64,000 nucleotides of DNA from Yersinia kristensenii (GTDB lineage: Bacteria > Pseudomonadota > Gammaproteobacteria > Enterobacterales > Enterobacteriaceae): positions 1,550,001 through 1,614,000 of the forward strand of contig NZ_UHIY01000001.1 of the NCBI RefSeq assembly GCF_900460525.1. The letters run 5' to 3'. The notes beneath the pieces are model-generated. The model searched no databases, was not told where the DNA came from, and worked only from the letters and a program-made list of their open reading frames with translations. Numbering within the stretch: position 1 is the first letter of the stretch; every line of letters starts with the position of its first letter. Shown in pieces: positions 1 through 8,100 of the stretch. The translations under genes and the position numbers were made by a program.

Positions 1-459
1 GGCAATGAAATTCTCTGACTGACCCAGAATTAATGTGCTTACGGCGTTAAAAGACTCCAGTTTGCCCATACCATTTACTTTGGATAACAAAGTGCCGACA
101 ATCCGTATGATGAGCGGTAATATGCGAAAATGTTGTAAAATACCAATCAATGCAGATACGAAAATAATTGGACAAAGAACATTCAAAAATATAAATGCCA
201 GGCCTTGCTCATTCATTCCACCAAAAACAAAGCTGGTGCCAACTGAAGCAAACTTCATCAAGGATTCGAATAATCCAGCAAAATATTTTATCGCGCCTAA
301 CCCACTTTTTGAGTGTAAAAAGAAATATGCCAGTAAGATTTCTATTATTAGTAACTGAAAAATATAACGAAGTTTAATGTTTTTGCGGTCATGGCTAGCC
401 AGTAAAGCCAATACTGCAATAGCAATCAGTGCCAAAAGAAAGTGCAGAATCTGCAGCAT
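1..459 (-). CDS. nupC: NupC-family nucleoside permease, N-terminal part (gene runs off the left edge)
   Basis: This is the first 153 codons of a concentrative (proton-coupled) nucleoside transporter of the inner membrane. Reading the minus strand from the ATG at 457-459 gives hydrophobic N-terminal helices, then conserved CNT-family stretches: a [13 protein letters not shown] segment, [16 protein letters not shown], and a [11 protein letters not shown] motif at the edge. The match to E. coli NupC is close along the whole visible length. The gene is divergent from rpfF with 287 bases between them. In E. coli nupC is controlled by CytR and CRP, and a cytR gene lies elsewhere in this window; I did not identify an operator here. 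Family assignment is secure; the exact paralogue is less so because Yersinia can carry several. Confidence 0.88.
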   Translation of the reverse strand, partial: MLQILHFLLALIAIAVLALLASHDRKNIKLRYIFQLLIIEILLAYFFLHSKSGLGAIKYFAGLFESLMKFASVGTSFVFGGMNEQGLAFIFLNVLCPIIFVSALIGILQHFRILPLIIRIVGTLLSKVNGMGKLESFNAVSTLILGQSENFIA

Positions 460-746
460 AAGAAATCCGTCAGGGCTAAAAATTTAGCCAGCATTTTATC
501 CATATTGATAGATTTTTTTCATCTGAAATTCGATCTTCTTGAAAATATATATTCCACTTATTCTCTAATAGTGCCTTAAATATTCCGGTTGTTTAAATTT
601 TTACTGCTTTTTTCATCATTTATCCATTGGGTGACTCACTATTTATCTGCCCGCTTAAATTGCCACCATTAAGGCAAATTTAGCACTTCCTCAAGAAGGC
701 TAAGGCGATAGCACCATCTGTGTTTAACTCACCTATAGGATAGAAT

Positions 747-1613
747 ATGAACATGATTAATCTCCCTAGTTGCCGTTCTTTTACTGAAGCTGGCCATTTA
801 TCTCAAATATCGGCTTATTACGAAGAAAGCCGCAATACCATGTGGATGTTGTTGCGTGCTCATCCTCGTCCTTGTTTTAATCTTGAGTTAATTGAAAATA
901 TTATGACACTAGCGCAGGCCGCTAAAGAATCAACATTACCTATCGATTTTTGGGTAACAGGTTCGGTGGTGCCCAATATTTTTAATGTAGGGGGGGATTT
1001 AAACTTTTTCGCCCAAATGATCAGAAATCGTAAACGGGAAGCGTTAATGGCCTATGCGCGTGCTTGCGTAGATTGTGTTCATGCAGCTTCTCGTGGGTTT
1101 GATACTGGTGCCATCTCTATTGCAATGATTGAAGGAAGCGCATTGGGAGGGGGATTTGAAGCGGCATTAGCTCATCATTTTGTATTAGCACAAACGACCG
1201 CCAGAATGGGATTTCCGGAAATTGCATTTAATTTATTTCCGGGTATGGGGGGATATTCGCTGGTTGCCAGAAAAGCGGGTATGAAAGTCGCAGAGCAACT
1301 GATTTGGACAGGCGAATCTCATGCTGCAGAATGGTATGAGAGCCGGGGATTAATCGATAAGTTATTTCAGCCGGGGGATGCTTATCTTGCAACACGCACG
1401 TTTATAGACACAATCAAGCCTAAGCTAAATGGTATACGAGCTATGATTCGAGTGCGACAGCGTGTTCTACAATTAACGCGTTCTGAATTAATGGATATTA
1501 CAGAAGATTGGGTTGATTCTGCATTGTCTATTGAGCCGAAAGATATCGCCTATATTGAACGGCTGGTTATGTTGCAAGACAGACATGCTTCGGGAGCGTC
1601 GAAAGCTATATAG
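747..1613 (+). CDS. rpfF: RpfF-type DSF synthase (crotonase fold)
   Basis: Crotonase-superfamily protein of 288 residues, the usual RpfF length. RpfF makes cis-2-unsaturated fatty acid signals (DSF family) from acyl-ACP, with both dehydratase and thioesterase activity. Visible family marks are VFN/IFN-x-GGDL near residues 79-85, the oxyanion segment ALGGGFEAAL (132-141) with Glu138, and FPEIAFNLFPGMGGYS (156-171) with Glu158; the 20-residue spacing of the two Glu matches the catalytic pair of Xanthomonas RpfF (E141/E161). Ordinary enoyl-CoA hydratases lack the long NLFPGMG segment. A ribosome-binding AGGAT lies just upstream of the ATG. The gene converges on pdeR/rpfR with only 9 bases between stops, the same partnership seen in Burkholderia and Cronobacter. 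Substrate and signal chain length cannot be read from sequence. Confidence 0.85.
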   Translation: MNMINLPSCRSFTEAGHLSQISAYYEESRNTMWMLLRAHPRPCFNLELIENIMTLAQAAKESTLPIDFWVTGSVVPNIFNVGGDLNFFAQMIRNRKREALMAYARACVDCVHAASRGFDTGAISIAMIEGSALGGGFEAALAHHFVLAQTTARMGFPEIAFNLFPGMGGYSLVARKAGMKVAEQLIWTGESHAAEWYESRGLIDKLFQPGDAYLATRTFIDTIKPKLNGIRAMIRVRQRVLQLTRSELMDITEDWVDSALSIEPKDIAYIERLVMLQDRHASGASKAI

Positions 1614-1622
1614 TTTTTGCAC

Positions 1623-3617
1623 CTAATCCAGTGAAAGGTGAGGGTGTTTTGTTACCAGCCAATGCTCCAGTTCATCTGCGGGCATTGGCTTAGCATAAAG
1701 AAATCCCTGTTTTTCATCAATTCCAATAGAATCCAGAAATTCCTCTTCCTCTTTAGTTTCTACTCCTTCGGCAATCACTTGCATGTTAAGTGCCTCGGCG
1801 ACAACGATAATAGCTCGTACTAGAGATTGTGAAATGGGATTAGTATCAATTTGGCGAACAAAACTTTGATCCAGCTTAATGGCATCAATAGGGATGCGCG
1901 CTAACTGAGATAGTGAAGAATAACCAGTACCAAAATCATCTAAGTGAATTTGAACACCTAAGTGGCGGAGCTGTTTCATTATATTGATAGCGGCGTCTTC
2001 GTTATCAATTAAGCAACTTTCCGTTAATTCAACATCGACCAAGCTAGATTCCAGTTCGCTGGCTTCAAGAGACTCAATAAAGCTGGTAACGATAGTATCA
2101 TCCATCAATTGCCGGGCAGAAACATTGACTGCAACTCGTAGATTAACCCCGCGTTTTCTCCACTCGACGGCTTGTTGCATCGACGTTTGCAGTACCCATT
2201 TACCCAGCGGCTTGATAAGCCCGGACTCTTCGGCATAAGAGATAAACTCCAGAGGAGAGATTAAACCTCGCTCAGGCGATAACCATCTGACGAGTGCTTC
2301 TACACTGTGTACTTTTCCTGTTTTGGTCGATATTTTTGGTTGGTAATAGACCTGTAATTGATGCTGTTCTAAACCTTTACGCAAATTGGTATCGAGCCAA
2401 ACATACTCAGATACTTTTTTATTCATCTGCTGCGAGAAAATTGAATAGGTCTGTTTTCCATGTTCTTTTGCTGTGTACATAGCGGTATCTGCGCTACGAA
2501 TAATATTTTCCAGTGTGTCACCATGCTCAGGGCATAGTGCAATACCAATTGAACAACCGGTATATACCTCGATTAATCCAACCCGGAAAGGTAATTTCAT
2601 CCGATTGAGAATTCTCTGTGTAGTTGTTTCAAGCAAGTTCATGGTGGCGCTTTCGACCAAAACAATAAACTCATCACCTCCTAGCCGGGCAAGCATTTCG
2701 TTATCACCCAGGCAACTTAAAATTGCCAACGAGACATCTTTCAGTAATCGATCACCAAACATATGGCCGTAATGGTCGTTCACTTTTTTGAAGTTATCGA
2801 GGTCGAGATAAATAATACCTACTGAAGTATCCCCACGGGTTTGGATTACGCTGTTTATGCGTTCATGAATAGCATGGCGATTAGGTAAACCAGTAATCAT
2901 ATCGGTATTAGCCAGAATCCTAAGGCGTTCTTGAGCGCGTCTTTCTTTGGTAATATCAGTGCCAGAACAGATGAGATAGCGCTCGTTTTTACCACTACCA
3001 CTGTGAACAAATTTATTGCGGAATAAAAATAGGCGCTTTCCTTTTACGGTATTAACCCAACGCTCTACCTCATAAGATGCACCGCGCTGAAAAAAGCCCT
3101 CAATATTTTTCCGTGACGACGCCCCTTCCTTGACTGTCATAAATAAGTCGTAGACATTTTTACCAATAATATCTTGTTCTTTCTTACCGGTATATTCTTC
3201 GCTAAGGTGGTTAAATCGTTGTACGCAACCATCTTTATCAAGAATAACAATCACTGAGTTGGCTTCAGAAACGACCTGCTCTGCAAAGGAAAGGCTCATG
3301 ACCAAATCACGCGCTACAGATTCAGTATCAGCATAAGCTGATGCTGTTCCTCCCCATTCTTTCTCATTAATTTTGCGACCGACAAGATGTAAATGAAGAG
3401 GGTGGCCATAAATATCAATTTTAATATCTAAACTAGCAGTAATTCCCGTTAAGCCCCGGATTTTCATTGTTTGAACTGAATTAAGGGGTATTGCGATATT
3501 TGTTGTCCCTTTAATTGCAGACAACTCTAAAGCTTGGCTATCAAAAGCAAGCCGCCAAAATGGACTGTGAGTACCAAAGTAAGTATTGAGGATCGACGTG
3601 TCTTGGTCTTCGAACAT
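1623..3617 (-). CDS. pdeR: PdeR/RpfR-type PAS-GGDEF-EAL cyclic-di-GMP enzyme
   Basis: A 664-residue orthologue of E. coli PdeR (Gmr, YciR) and of the DSF receptor RpfR. Order: N-terminal region 1-105 (with SPFWRL at 18-23 and RGLTGITASLD at 54-64), corresponding to the FI domain that contacts RpfF in RpfR; PAS domain about 110-225, the fatty-acid sensor in RpfR; GGDEF domain with intact GGDEF at 313-317; EAL domain with EAL at 440-442 and a later DDFGTGYSS motif. Both enzymatic signatures are intact, so synthesis and hydrolysis of c-di-GMP are both possible; in RpfR, signal binding is reported to stimulate hydrolysis. The ATG at 3615-3617 fits the family start. The convergent rpfF neighbour, absent beside E. 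coli pdeR, argues that this copy works as a signal receptor. A Fur-like palindrome lies about 85 bases upstream. Confidence 0.9.
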   Translation of the reverse strand: MFEDQDTSILNTYFGTHSPFWRLAFDSQALELSAIKGTTNIAIPLNSVQTMKIRGLTGITASLDIKIDIYGHPLHLHLVGRKINEKEWGGTASAYADTESVARDLVMSLSFAEQVVSEANSVIVILDKDGCVQRFNHLSEEYTGKKEQDIIGKNVYDLFMTVKEGASSRKNIEGFFQRGASYEVERWVNTVKGKRLFLFRNKFVHSGSGKNERYLICSGTDITKERRAQERLRILANTDMITGLPNRHAIHERINSVIQTRGDTSVGIIYLDLDNFKKVNDHYGHMFGDRLLKDVSLAILSCLGDNEMLARLGGDEFIVLVESATMNLLETTTQRILNRMKLPFRVGLIEVYTGCSIGIALCPEHGDTLENIIRSADTAMYTAKEHGKQTYSIFSQQMNKKVSEYVWLDTNLRKGLEQHQLQVYYQPKISTKTGKVHSVEALVRWLSPERGLISPLEFISYAEESGLIKPLGKWVLQTSMQQAVEWRKRGVNLRVAVNVSARQLMDDTIVTSFIESLEASELESSLVDVELTESCLIDNEDAAINIMKQLRHLGVQIHLDDFGTGYSSLSQLARIPIDAIKLDQSFVRQIDTNPISQSLVRAIIVVAEALNMQVIAEGVETKEEEEFLDSIGIDEKQGFLYAKPMPADELEHWLVTKHPHLSLD

Positions 3618-3925
3618 ATGCGACCCCCTAAAAGTGTATATAAGTCTATTACTTAACTTCGCCAGAAACTCAGAATGCTCTATTCCTAACCTTCCCAGTG
3701 ATGATAATCATCCTGACCTGTAGAGCATGACTCTATCCAGAGCGCCCACCGAATAAAGTATATGTGTAATTTATTCATACCAAACCGTAGATGGTAGCGA
3801 TAATCATATTAAATGCTCTTTTTACTTTTAGGTTGTGATAAAAGTTAAGCATGAAAAAAATAAAAGACACTATTTTTTATATTGTTATGTTCATTTAGGC
3901 TAAATCCTAAAAGGAGAACGAAAAG
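3618..3925. other. AT-rich intergenic region upstream of pdeR
   Basis: No convincing gene lies in this stretch. It contains the 11-base palindrome ATGATAATCAT at 3701-3711 (reported separately), and becomes strongly AT-rich from about 3820 onward, just before the possible small ORF at 3926. It presumably carries the pdeR promoter on the minus strand, but I could not place -35 and -10 hexamers with confidence. Confidence 0.5.
3697..3715. promoter_or_regulatory. Fur-box-like site upstream of pdeR
   Basis: The perfect 11-base palindrome ATGATAATCAT at 3701-3711 equals the core of the Fur consensus (GATAATGATAATCATTATC); about 13 of 19 positions agree when the flanks are included. It lies 84-94 bases upstream of the pdeR start codon, a workable position for a promoter operator. 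Binding is inference only. Confidence 0.35.
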
Positions 3926-4006
3926 ATGAGAAACCCTTTATTGGGGCATTTAAAGAAAGGTCAGTGTTTTTTTATCAAGTTGATAATGAAAGAATGTCAG
4001 TGGTAA
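3926..4006 (+). CDS. Possible 26-residue small protein
   Basis: A short reading frame from ATG 3926 to TAA 4004-4006. It is preceded by AAGGAG at 3911-3916, nine bases from the start, which is near-ideal for translation in enterobacteria. The predicted peptide is basic, with no clear membrane helix, and matches no small protein I recognise. It stands alone in the pdeR/MBL intergenic region. The strong ribosome-binding site is the only support; chance occurrence in AT-rich DNA is quite possible. Confidence 0.28.
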   Translation: MRNPLLGHLKKGQCFFIKLIMKECQW

Positions 4007-4067
4007 GTAATGTGAGTATTTCATTTTAAGAGTGGTCATGATCATCTCAACCCAATTAGGGAACAGT

Positions 4068-4092
4068 GCTGCCGTCACTCATGACGGCGGCA
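4068..4092. other. Intergenic hairpin downstream of the MBL gene
   Basis: GCCGTCA at 4071-4077 pairs with TGACGGC at 4082-4088 around a four-base loop. It lies 29 bases past the stop codon of the minus-strand MBL gene, where a terminator would be expected, but no T-run follows on either strand, so it may act as an mRNA 3' end or Rho-associated structure instead. Confidence 0.4.
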
Positions 4093-4116
4093 ATCCCAAG
4101 GCTAATTGGTTGTTAT

Positions 4117-4947
4117 TTAAAATTTAAGTACCATTCCAACCCCTACCTCCTTTATATCAACCGCACCGGCCAATGCTATTTTGGCTTTTAGGTCAGTACA
4201 GTGGCAGGGATAGAGTGCTTGTGGGTTGAGTTGCTTGAAATAGTTCGATGTTCTGGTGAGGGTAGATGTTTCTGTATTTAATAGATGAAACCCGCCAATA
4301 ACAGCTCGAACACGTTTATCACCGGTCACTTTAATCGCATAATCAATAATATTGCAGACCCCTGAGTGAGAACAACCAGTAATAATTACGATACCCTCCG
4401 GGCTGGTATAAACTATCGCGCTGTCATCTATGACAAAGTCGTCAACGTCATGGCCACAACAATTGATAGTTTTCCCTATAGGATGTCGCCCTTCAAAATC
4501 GTTACTACGTTCTATCTCACCTAAAAAAAGCAAATTATCAGTAAGGTAATAAACACCAGACTGATCAATTCGCTCGAGAAAGGTGGGATAGCCATCAGCC
4601 GGAAAATGAGCACCTATTGATTTATTTTCGTAGTATTTAGGGGCAAAAGCATTGGGGTGAGCCACAAGTTTTATTTTCTGCTCACTATGGTGATTTTTTC
4701 GGTCAAGGTATTGCACCAGATGGGTTAAACCCCAGCTATGGTCGTTATGACCATGGGAAAGAATCACACTGTTGATATCGCTGATATCAATGCCCAAAAT
4801 TGCCGCATTACATAGAAAAACGTCAGAGTAACCTGTATCAAAAAGAAAATTTTCACCGTCAATTTCAATATGATAACAGACACCTGGCTCAGCTATAAGA
4901 TATTTGTCTATTAGGGTGTTGTTATCAACAAGCACAGTTAACTGCAT
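4117..4947 (-). CDS. MBL-fold metallohydrolase (COG1237-like)
   Basis: A 276-residue metallo-beta-lactamase-fold protein. The hallmark SHGHNDH (HxHxDH) metal motif is present around residues 64-70, followed further on by a GCSHSG stretch carrying the next metal histidine and a GGFHLL stretch near the C-terminal end. The arrangement, with an FDTGYSDVF strand before the metal motif, is that of the COG1237 group, sometimes annotated as dihydropterin/methanopterin-related hydrolases; the substrate in bacteria is generally unknown. No signal peptide is seen, so it is probably cytoplasmic. It lies alone between the pdeR gene and the LysE-type exporter gene, all on the minus strand. Family sure, function not. 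Confidence 0.8.
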   Translation of the reverse strand: MQLTVLVDNNTLIDKYLIAEPGVCYHIEIDGENFLFDTGYSDVFLCNAAILGIDISDINSVILSHGHNDHSWGLTHLVQYLDRKNHHSEQKIKLVAHPNAFAPKYYENKSIGAHFPADGYPTFLERIDQSGVYYLTDNLLFLGEIERSNDFEGRHPIGKTINCCGHDVDDFVIDDSAIVYTSPEGIVIITGCSHSGVCNIIDYAIKVTGDKRVRAVIGGFHLLNTETSTLTRTSNYFKQLNPQALYPCHCTDLKAKIALAGAVDIKEVGVGMVLKF

Positions 4948-4987
4948 ATCCTTTTCCTTGTTTACTCACATTATTCCGACACTAGTT

Positions 4988-5617
4988 TTATTTGCGGCTA
5001 TCGAAAAGCAATTTACACGCTAATCCAGTAAAGACTCCGCTTAGTAAATAGTTTGGCCAACGGGCTGAAAACGCCCTGGTTTTAAAGCGGTTACGCATAT
5101 TACTGACCACTAAAATCAGGCTACCATTAATAATAAAACCAATAGCATTGAGGATGGTTGCCAATAACAGCATTTGCACAATAACGGAACCTGACTGGGG
5201 AGTAATAAATTGTGGGAACAGTGCCAGTACAAATAGAGCCATCTTGGGATTCAACAAATTGGTGAATAATCCTTGTCGGAAGGCCTTATGTACCGGAGCA
5301 GGAGATAACGCTGCTTTTGTCGTCACGCCGTGGGCTGAGGTGAATGTTTTCCATGCCAAATAGAGTAAATAGCAGGCACCGAGTATACGCACCGTATCGT
5401 AAGCTATTGGTACTAATATGAAAAGTTGTGAAAGCCCTAATGCTGCCGCTAAAGTGTGGCAATAAGTTCCCAACTGGACACCTGCAAGTGAGGCAAAACC
5501 TGCCGCTCTCCCTTGGCTGATACTGCGGGAAGTAATCAGCAGCATATCCGGCCCAGGTGTTGCTGCAAGCGCTACACAAGCACCGGAAAACATCAGTAAA
5601 GTGGTTGTGGCAATCAT
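4988..5617 (-). CDS. LysE/RhtB-family amino-acid exporter
   Basis: An inner-membrane exporter of about 209 residues with the expected five to six hydrophobic segments. The family signature ATPGPDMLLI sits near the N-terminus (about residues 18-27) and is followed by GRAAGFASLAGVQLG, both typical of RhtB/LysE proteins that export homoserine, threonine, lysine or other metabolites. I chose the ATG at 5615-5617 because the preceding GGAG is correctly spaced and the protein then begins at the usual place; a start 12 codons upstream is possible but would add a hydrophilic leader. Substrate cannot be deduced. Downstream is the MBL gene, 40 bases away, in the same direction. Confidence 0.8.
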   Translation of the reverse strand: MIATTTLLMFSGACVALAATPGPDMLLITSRSISQGRAAGFASLAGVQLGTYCHTLAAALGLSQLFILVPIAYDTVRILGACYLLYLAWKTFTSAHGVTTKAALSPAPVHKAFRQGLFTNLLNPKMALFVLALFPQFITPQSGSVIVQMLLLATILNAIGFIINGSLILVVSNMRNRFKTRAFSARWPNYLLSGVFTGLACKLLFDSRK

Positions 5618-5801
5618 AATTTCTCCGCAGAAATTGTTGGAAAGTATGGGCAACTGACTCTATTTGTTCAACATACTTTAGATGACGGAGGAAAAACAAC
5701 GAATGCTCCATGTTGTTTAAAATCAGGCGTGGCTTGTTTAAGCTTTCAATGATCAGTGATAATTATCCTACACAGATGAGATATGAAAGTTTGAGATATT
5801 A

Positions 5802-6233
5802 ATGATAAGAAGAGCAATATCCGAAGACATTCCGCGCTTAGTTGAGGTTTGGGAAAAGGCAGTAAGGGAAACACATTTGTTTCTAACTGAGACTGATATT
5901 CAATTTTATTTGCCGCAAGTGCGGGATATTTATTTGCCTGGGTTAGAAGTTTGGTTATTTGAAAGTAGCAGAGAGGCGGCAGGGTTTATTGGCCTCGATG
6001 GTAATAAAGTGGAAATGTTGTTCATTGCTCCCATCTATCACGGTAATGGTTTTGGTAAAGCGCTGTTGGATCATGCTCAGCATTTAAAGGGAAAACTCAG
6101 TGTGGATGTGAATGAACAAAACCCCGCTGCCTTAGCTTTTTACTTGAAATACGGATTTGTAAAAATCGGTCGCTCAGAATTGGACGGTGAGGGAAGGGCT
6201 TTTCCACTGCTTCATTTGGCGCAGGTAGTGTAA
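5802..6233 (+). CDS. GNAT acetyltransferase, YjaB-like
   Basis: A 143-residue Gcn5-related N-acetyltransferase, similar across its length to E. coli YjaB. The N-terminus has the RRAISEDIPRLVEVWEKAV helix region, the acetyl-CoA pyrophosphate loop is seen as a G-x-G-F-G-K-A stretch near residues 82-88, and the conserved motif B appears as DVNEQNPAALAFYLKYGF. Target unknown; YjaB relatives are poorly characterised. It is a single gene with its own terminator at 6236-6260, opposed by yicC. Divergent from the LysE-type exporter gene. Confidence 0.8.
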   Translation: MIRRAISEDIPRLVEVWEKAVRETHLFLTETDIQFYLPQVRDIYLPGLEVWLFESSREAAGFIGLDGNKVEMLFIAPIYHGNGFGKALLDHAQHLKGKLSVDVNEQNPAALAFYLKYGFVKIGRSELDGEGRAFPLLHLAQVV

Positions 6234-6235
6234 GA

Positions 6236-6260
6236 AAAAGCCCGGATTTCTCCGGGTTTT
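6236..6260. terminator. Bidirectional terminator between GNAT gene and yicC
   Basis: Stem CCCGGA (6241-6246) with TCCGGG (6251-6256), flanked by AAAAAG on the left and TTTT on the right, so it can terminate both the plus-strand GNAT gene and the minus-strand yicC gene. Confidence 0.85.
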
Positions 6261-6284
6261 AGTTAAACTAGTGAATAAAAGAAG

Positions 6285-7148
6285 TTACTCGATATTCTGA
6301 ATCTGCTCGCGCATTTGCTCGATAAGCACTTTCAGCTCAATGGCTGAATTGGTGACTTCGGCATTGATAGATTTTGATGCTAGCGTATTCGATTCGCGGT
6401 TGAATTCTTGCATCATAAAATCAAGGCGGCGGCCAACAGCCTCTTTCTTCTTCAGAATATTGTGTGTTTCTTTGACATGCGCTTCAAGCCGATCCAACTC
6501 TTCAGCAACATCGACACGTTGTGCCATCAACACCAACTCCTGCTCCAAGCGAGTGTTTTCTAACTGGACCTGGGCTTCTTCCAGTTTGTTGAGCAAACGC
6601 TCACGCTGCCACTGCAAGATATTTGGCATATGTGCACGGACTTTAACCACTTCCGCACTAACACCATCCAACCGCTGTTCGATAAGTGCTTTCAGTGCTG
6701 CCCCTTCAGTTTCGCGGGAAACAATAAAGTCGTCCAACACAATATCCAGTGCCTGCATTAGCTCAGTACTGATAGCATCCAGATCCTGTTCTTCTGCGGC
6801 CATAACACCCGGCCAGCGCAGAATATCCACCGGATTAATCTCGCCTTCATCGCTTTGCATCTTGACCCACTGACCCGCTTCAACTAACTGCTTTGCCAAT
6901 TTCTCATTAAGGATCAAAGAGCTTTGTGCATTAGCATCTAGTTCAAAGCGCAAGCTGCACTCAATTTTGCCACGGGTCAGACGGCTGCGGATACGTTCGC
7001 GAATAACCGGTTCCAGGCTGCGAAATTGTTCAGGTAAGCGAATATAAGTTTCTAAATAGCGTTGGTTAACGGAACGCAGCTCCCAGGCTGCGCTACCCCA
7101 TTCACCCTTAATGTCACGCCGAGCGTAAGCGGTCATGCTGCGGATCAT
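6285..7148 (-). CDS. yicC: YicC-family endoribonuclease
   Basis: A 287-residue cytoplasmic protein matching E. coli YicC from the N-terminal MIRSMTAYAR to the C-terminal VLIEQMREQIQNIE. YicC proteins have a N-terminal YicC-like domain and a C-terminal DUF1732 region; E. coli YicC is described as an endoribonuclease that affects the small RNA RyhB. The middle part (about residues 150-220) is rich in long charged helices, consistent with the multimeric fold. It is divergent from rph, with 127 bases between the start codons, the same arrangement as in E. coli. Confidence 0.95.
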   Translation of the reverse strand: MIRSMTAYARRDIKGEWGSAAWELRSVNQRYLETYIRLPEQFRSLEPVIRERIRSRLTRGKIECSLRFELDANAQSSLILNEKLAKQLVEAGQWVKMQSDEGEINPVDILRWPGVMAAEEQDLDAISTELMQALDIVLDDFIVSRETEGAALKALIEQRLDGVSAEVVKVRAHMPNILQWQRERLLNKLEEAQVQLENTRLEQELVLMAQRVDVAEELDRLEAHVKETHNILKKKEAVGRRLDFMMQEFNRESNTLASKSINAEVTNSAIELKVLIEQMREQIQNIE

Positions 7149-7275
7149 CGTTGCGTACCCGTTTTCAAGAAAAGATGCAGGGATTATAGCCTCCGAGGCG
7201 CAGGCAGGATAGGCATTACATCGCTAAGGCCGTATAATGCGCGACCAATATTGATTTAAAGCCGGAGAAAGCCCC

Positions 7276-7992
7276 ATGCGCCCAGCAGGCCGAGCAGCAC
7301 AACAAGTCCGCCCATTGACCCTAACCCGTAATTACACGAAACACGCGGAAGGTTCCGTGTTGGTTGAGTTTGGCGATACCAAAGTATTGTGCACCGCCAC
7401 GGTCGAAGAGGGTGTTCCGCGCTTTCTGAAAGGCCAAGGCCAGGGTTGGATAACAGCTGAATATGGCATGTTGCCGCGCTCGACTCACAGCCGTAATGCG
7501 CGCGAAGCCGCAAAAGGCAAACAAGGGGGTCGCACTTTAGAAATTCAGCGCCTAATTGCTCGTTCTTTGCGTGCGGCAGTTGATTTGAAGAAATTAGGTG
7601 AGTTCACCATTACGTTAGACTGCGATGTTTTACAGGCTGATGGTGGCACACGTACTGCCTCAATCAGTGGTGCCTGTGTGGCTTTGGCCGATGCGCTGAA
7701 TAAATTGGTTGCGGCGGGTAAATTGAAAGCGAACCCGATGAAAGGGCTGGTTGCTGCGGTTTCTGTTGGTATCGTGAAAGGCGAAGCCCTTTGTGATTTG
7801 GAATATATAGAAGATTCTGCCGCAGAAACTGATATGAATGTGGTGATGATGGAAGATGGCCGGATGATTGAGGTGCAAGGCACCGCAGAAGGCGAGCCGT
7901 TCAGTCACGAAGAGTTGCTGGCGTTGTTGGAACTGGCTCGGGGAGGGATAGAAACTATCTTCCTGGCGCAGAAGGCGGCGTTAGAACAATAA
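7276..7992 (+). CDS. rph: RNase PH, full length
   Basis: Phosphorolytic 3'-5' exoribonuclease that trims tRNA precursors; 238 residues, the full family length. [20 protein letters not shown] starts the protein, and the catalytic core is visible in the [20 protein letters not shown] and [14 protein letters not shown] stretches. The frame is open to the C-terminal helix, unlike the frameshifted rph of E. coli K-12. The stop codon is only about six bases before the attenuator hairpin of pyrE, so translation to the end of rph can be coupled to pyrE expression. Confidence 0.97.
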   Translation: MRPAGRAAQQVRPLTLTRNYTKHAEGSVLVEFGDTKVLCTATVEEGVPRFLKGQGQGWITAEYGMLPRSTHSRNAREAAKGKQGGRTLEIQRLIARSLRAAVDLKKLGEFTITLDCDVLQADGGTRTASISGACVALADALNKLVAAGKLKANPMKGLVAAVSVGIVKGEALCDLEYIEDSAAETDMNVVMMEDGRMIEVQGTAEGEPFSHEELLALLELARGGIETIFLAQKAALEQ

Positions 7993-7997
7993 TTGAG

Positions 7998-8026
7998 AAA
8001 GGCGACTTGCTAGTCGCCTTTTTTTT
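7998..8026 (+). terminator. rph-pyrE attenuator/terminator
   Basis: AAGGCGACT (7999-8007) pairs with AGTCGCCTT (8012-8020), followed by a run of Ts. It lies immediately after the rph stop codon and 75 bases before pyrE. In E. coli the equivalent hairpin is the pyrE attenuator: when UTP is low, RNA polymerase slows, ribosomes finishing rph block the hairpin, and pyrE is transcribed. The same geometry is kept here. Confidence 0.9.
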
Positions 8027-8100
8027 GCCTGCAATTTGGGCACCAAATTATTCAACAAAGTAATTAATGACAATAGCCACAATCTAGAGGAGACGTACCA

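Noticed and set aside
5286..5711. Alternative minus-strand frame overlapping the LysE-type gene
   Set aside because: No family features, while the overlapping frame has the ATPGPDMLL signature and membrane helices.
6340..6873. Long open frame antisense to yicC
   Set aside because: Same reason: serine/arginine-rich shadow of a conserved gene.
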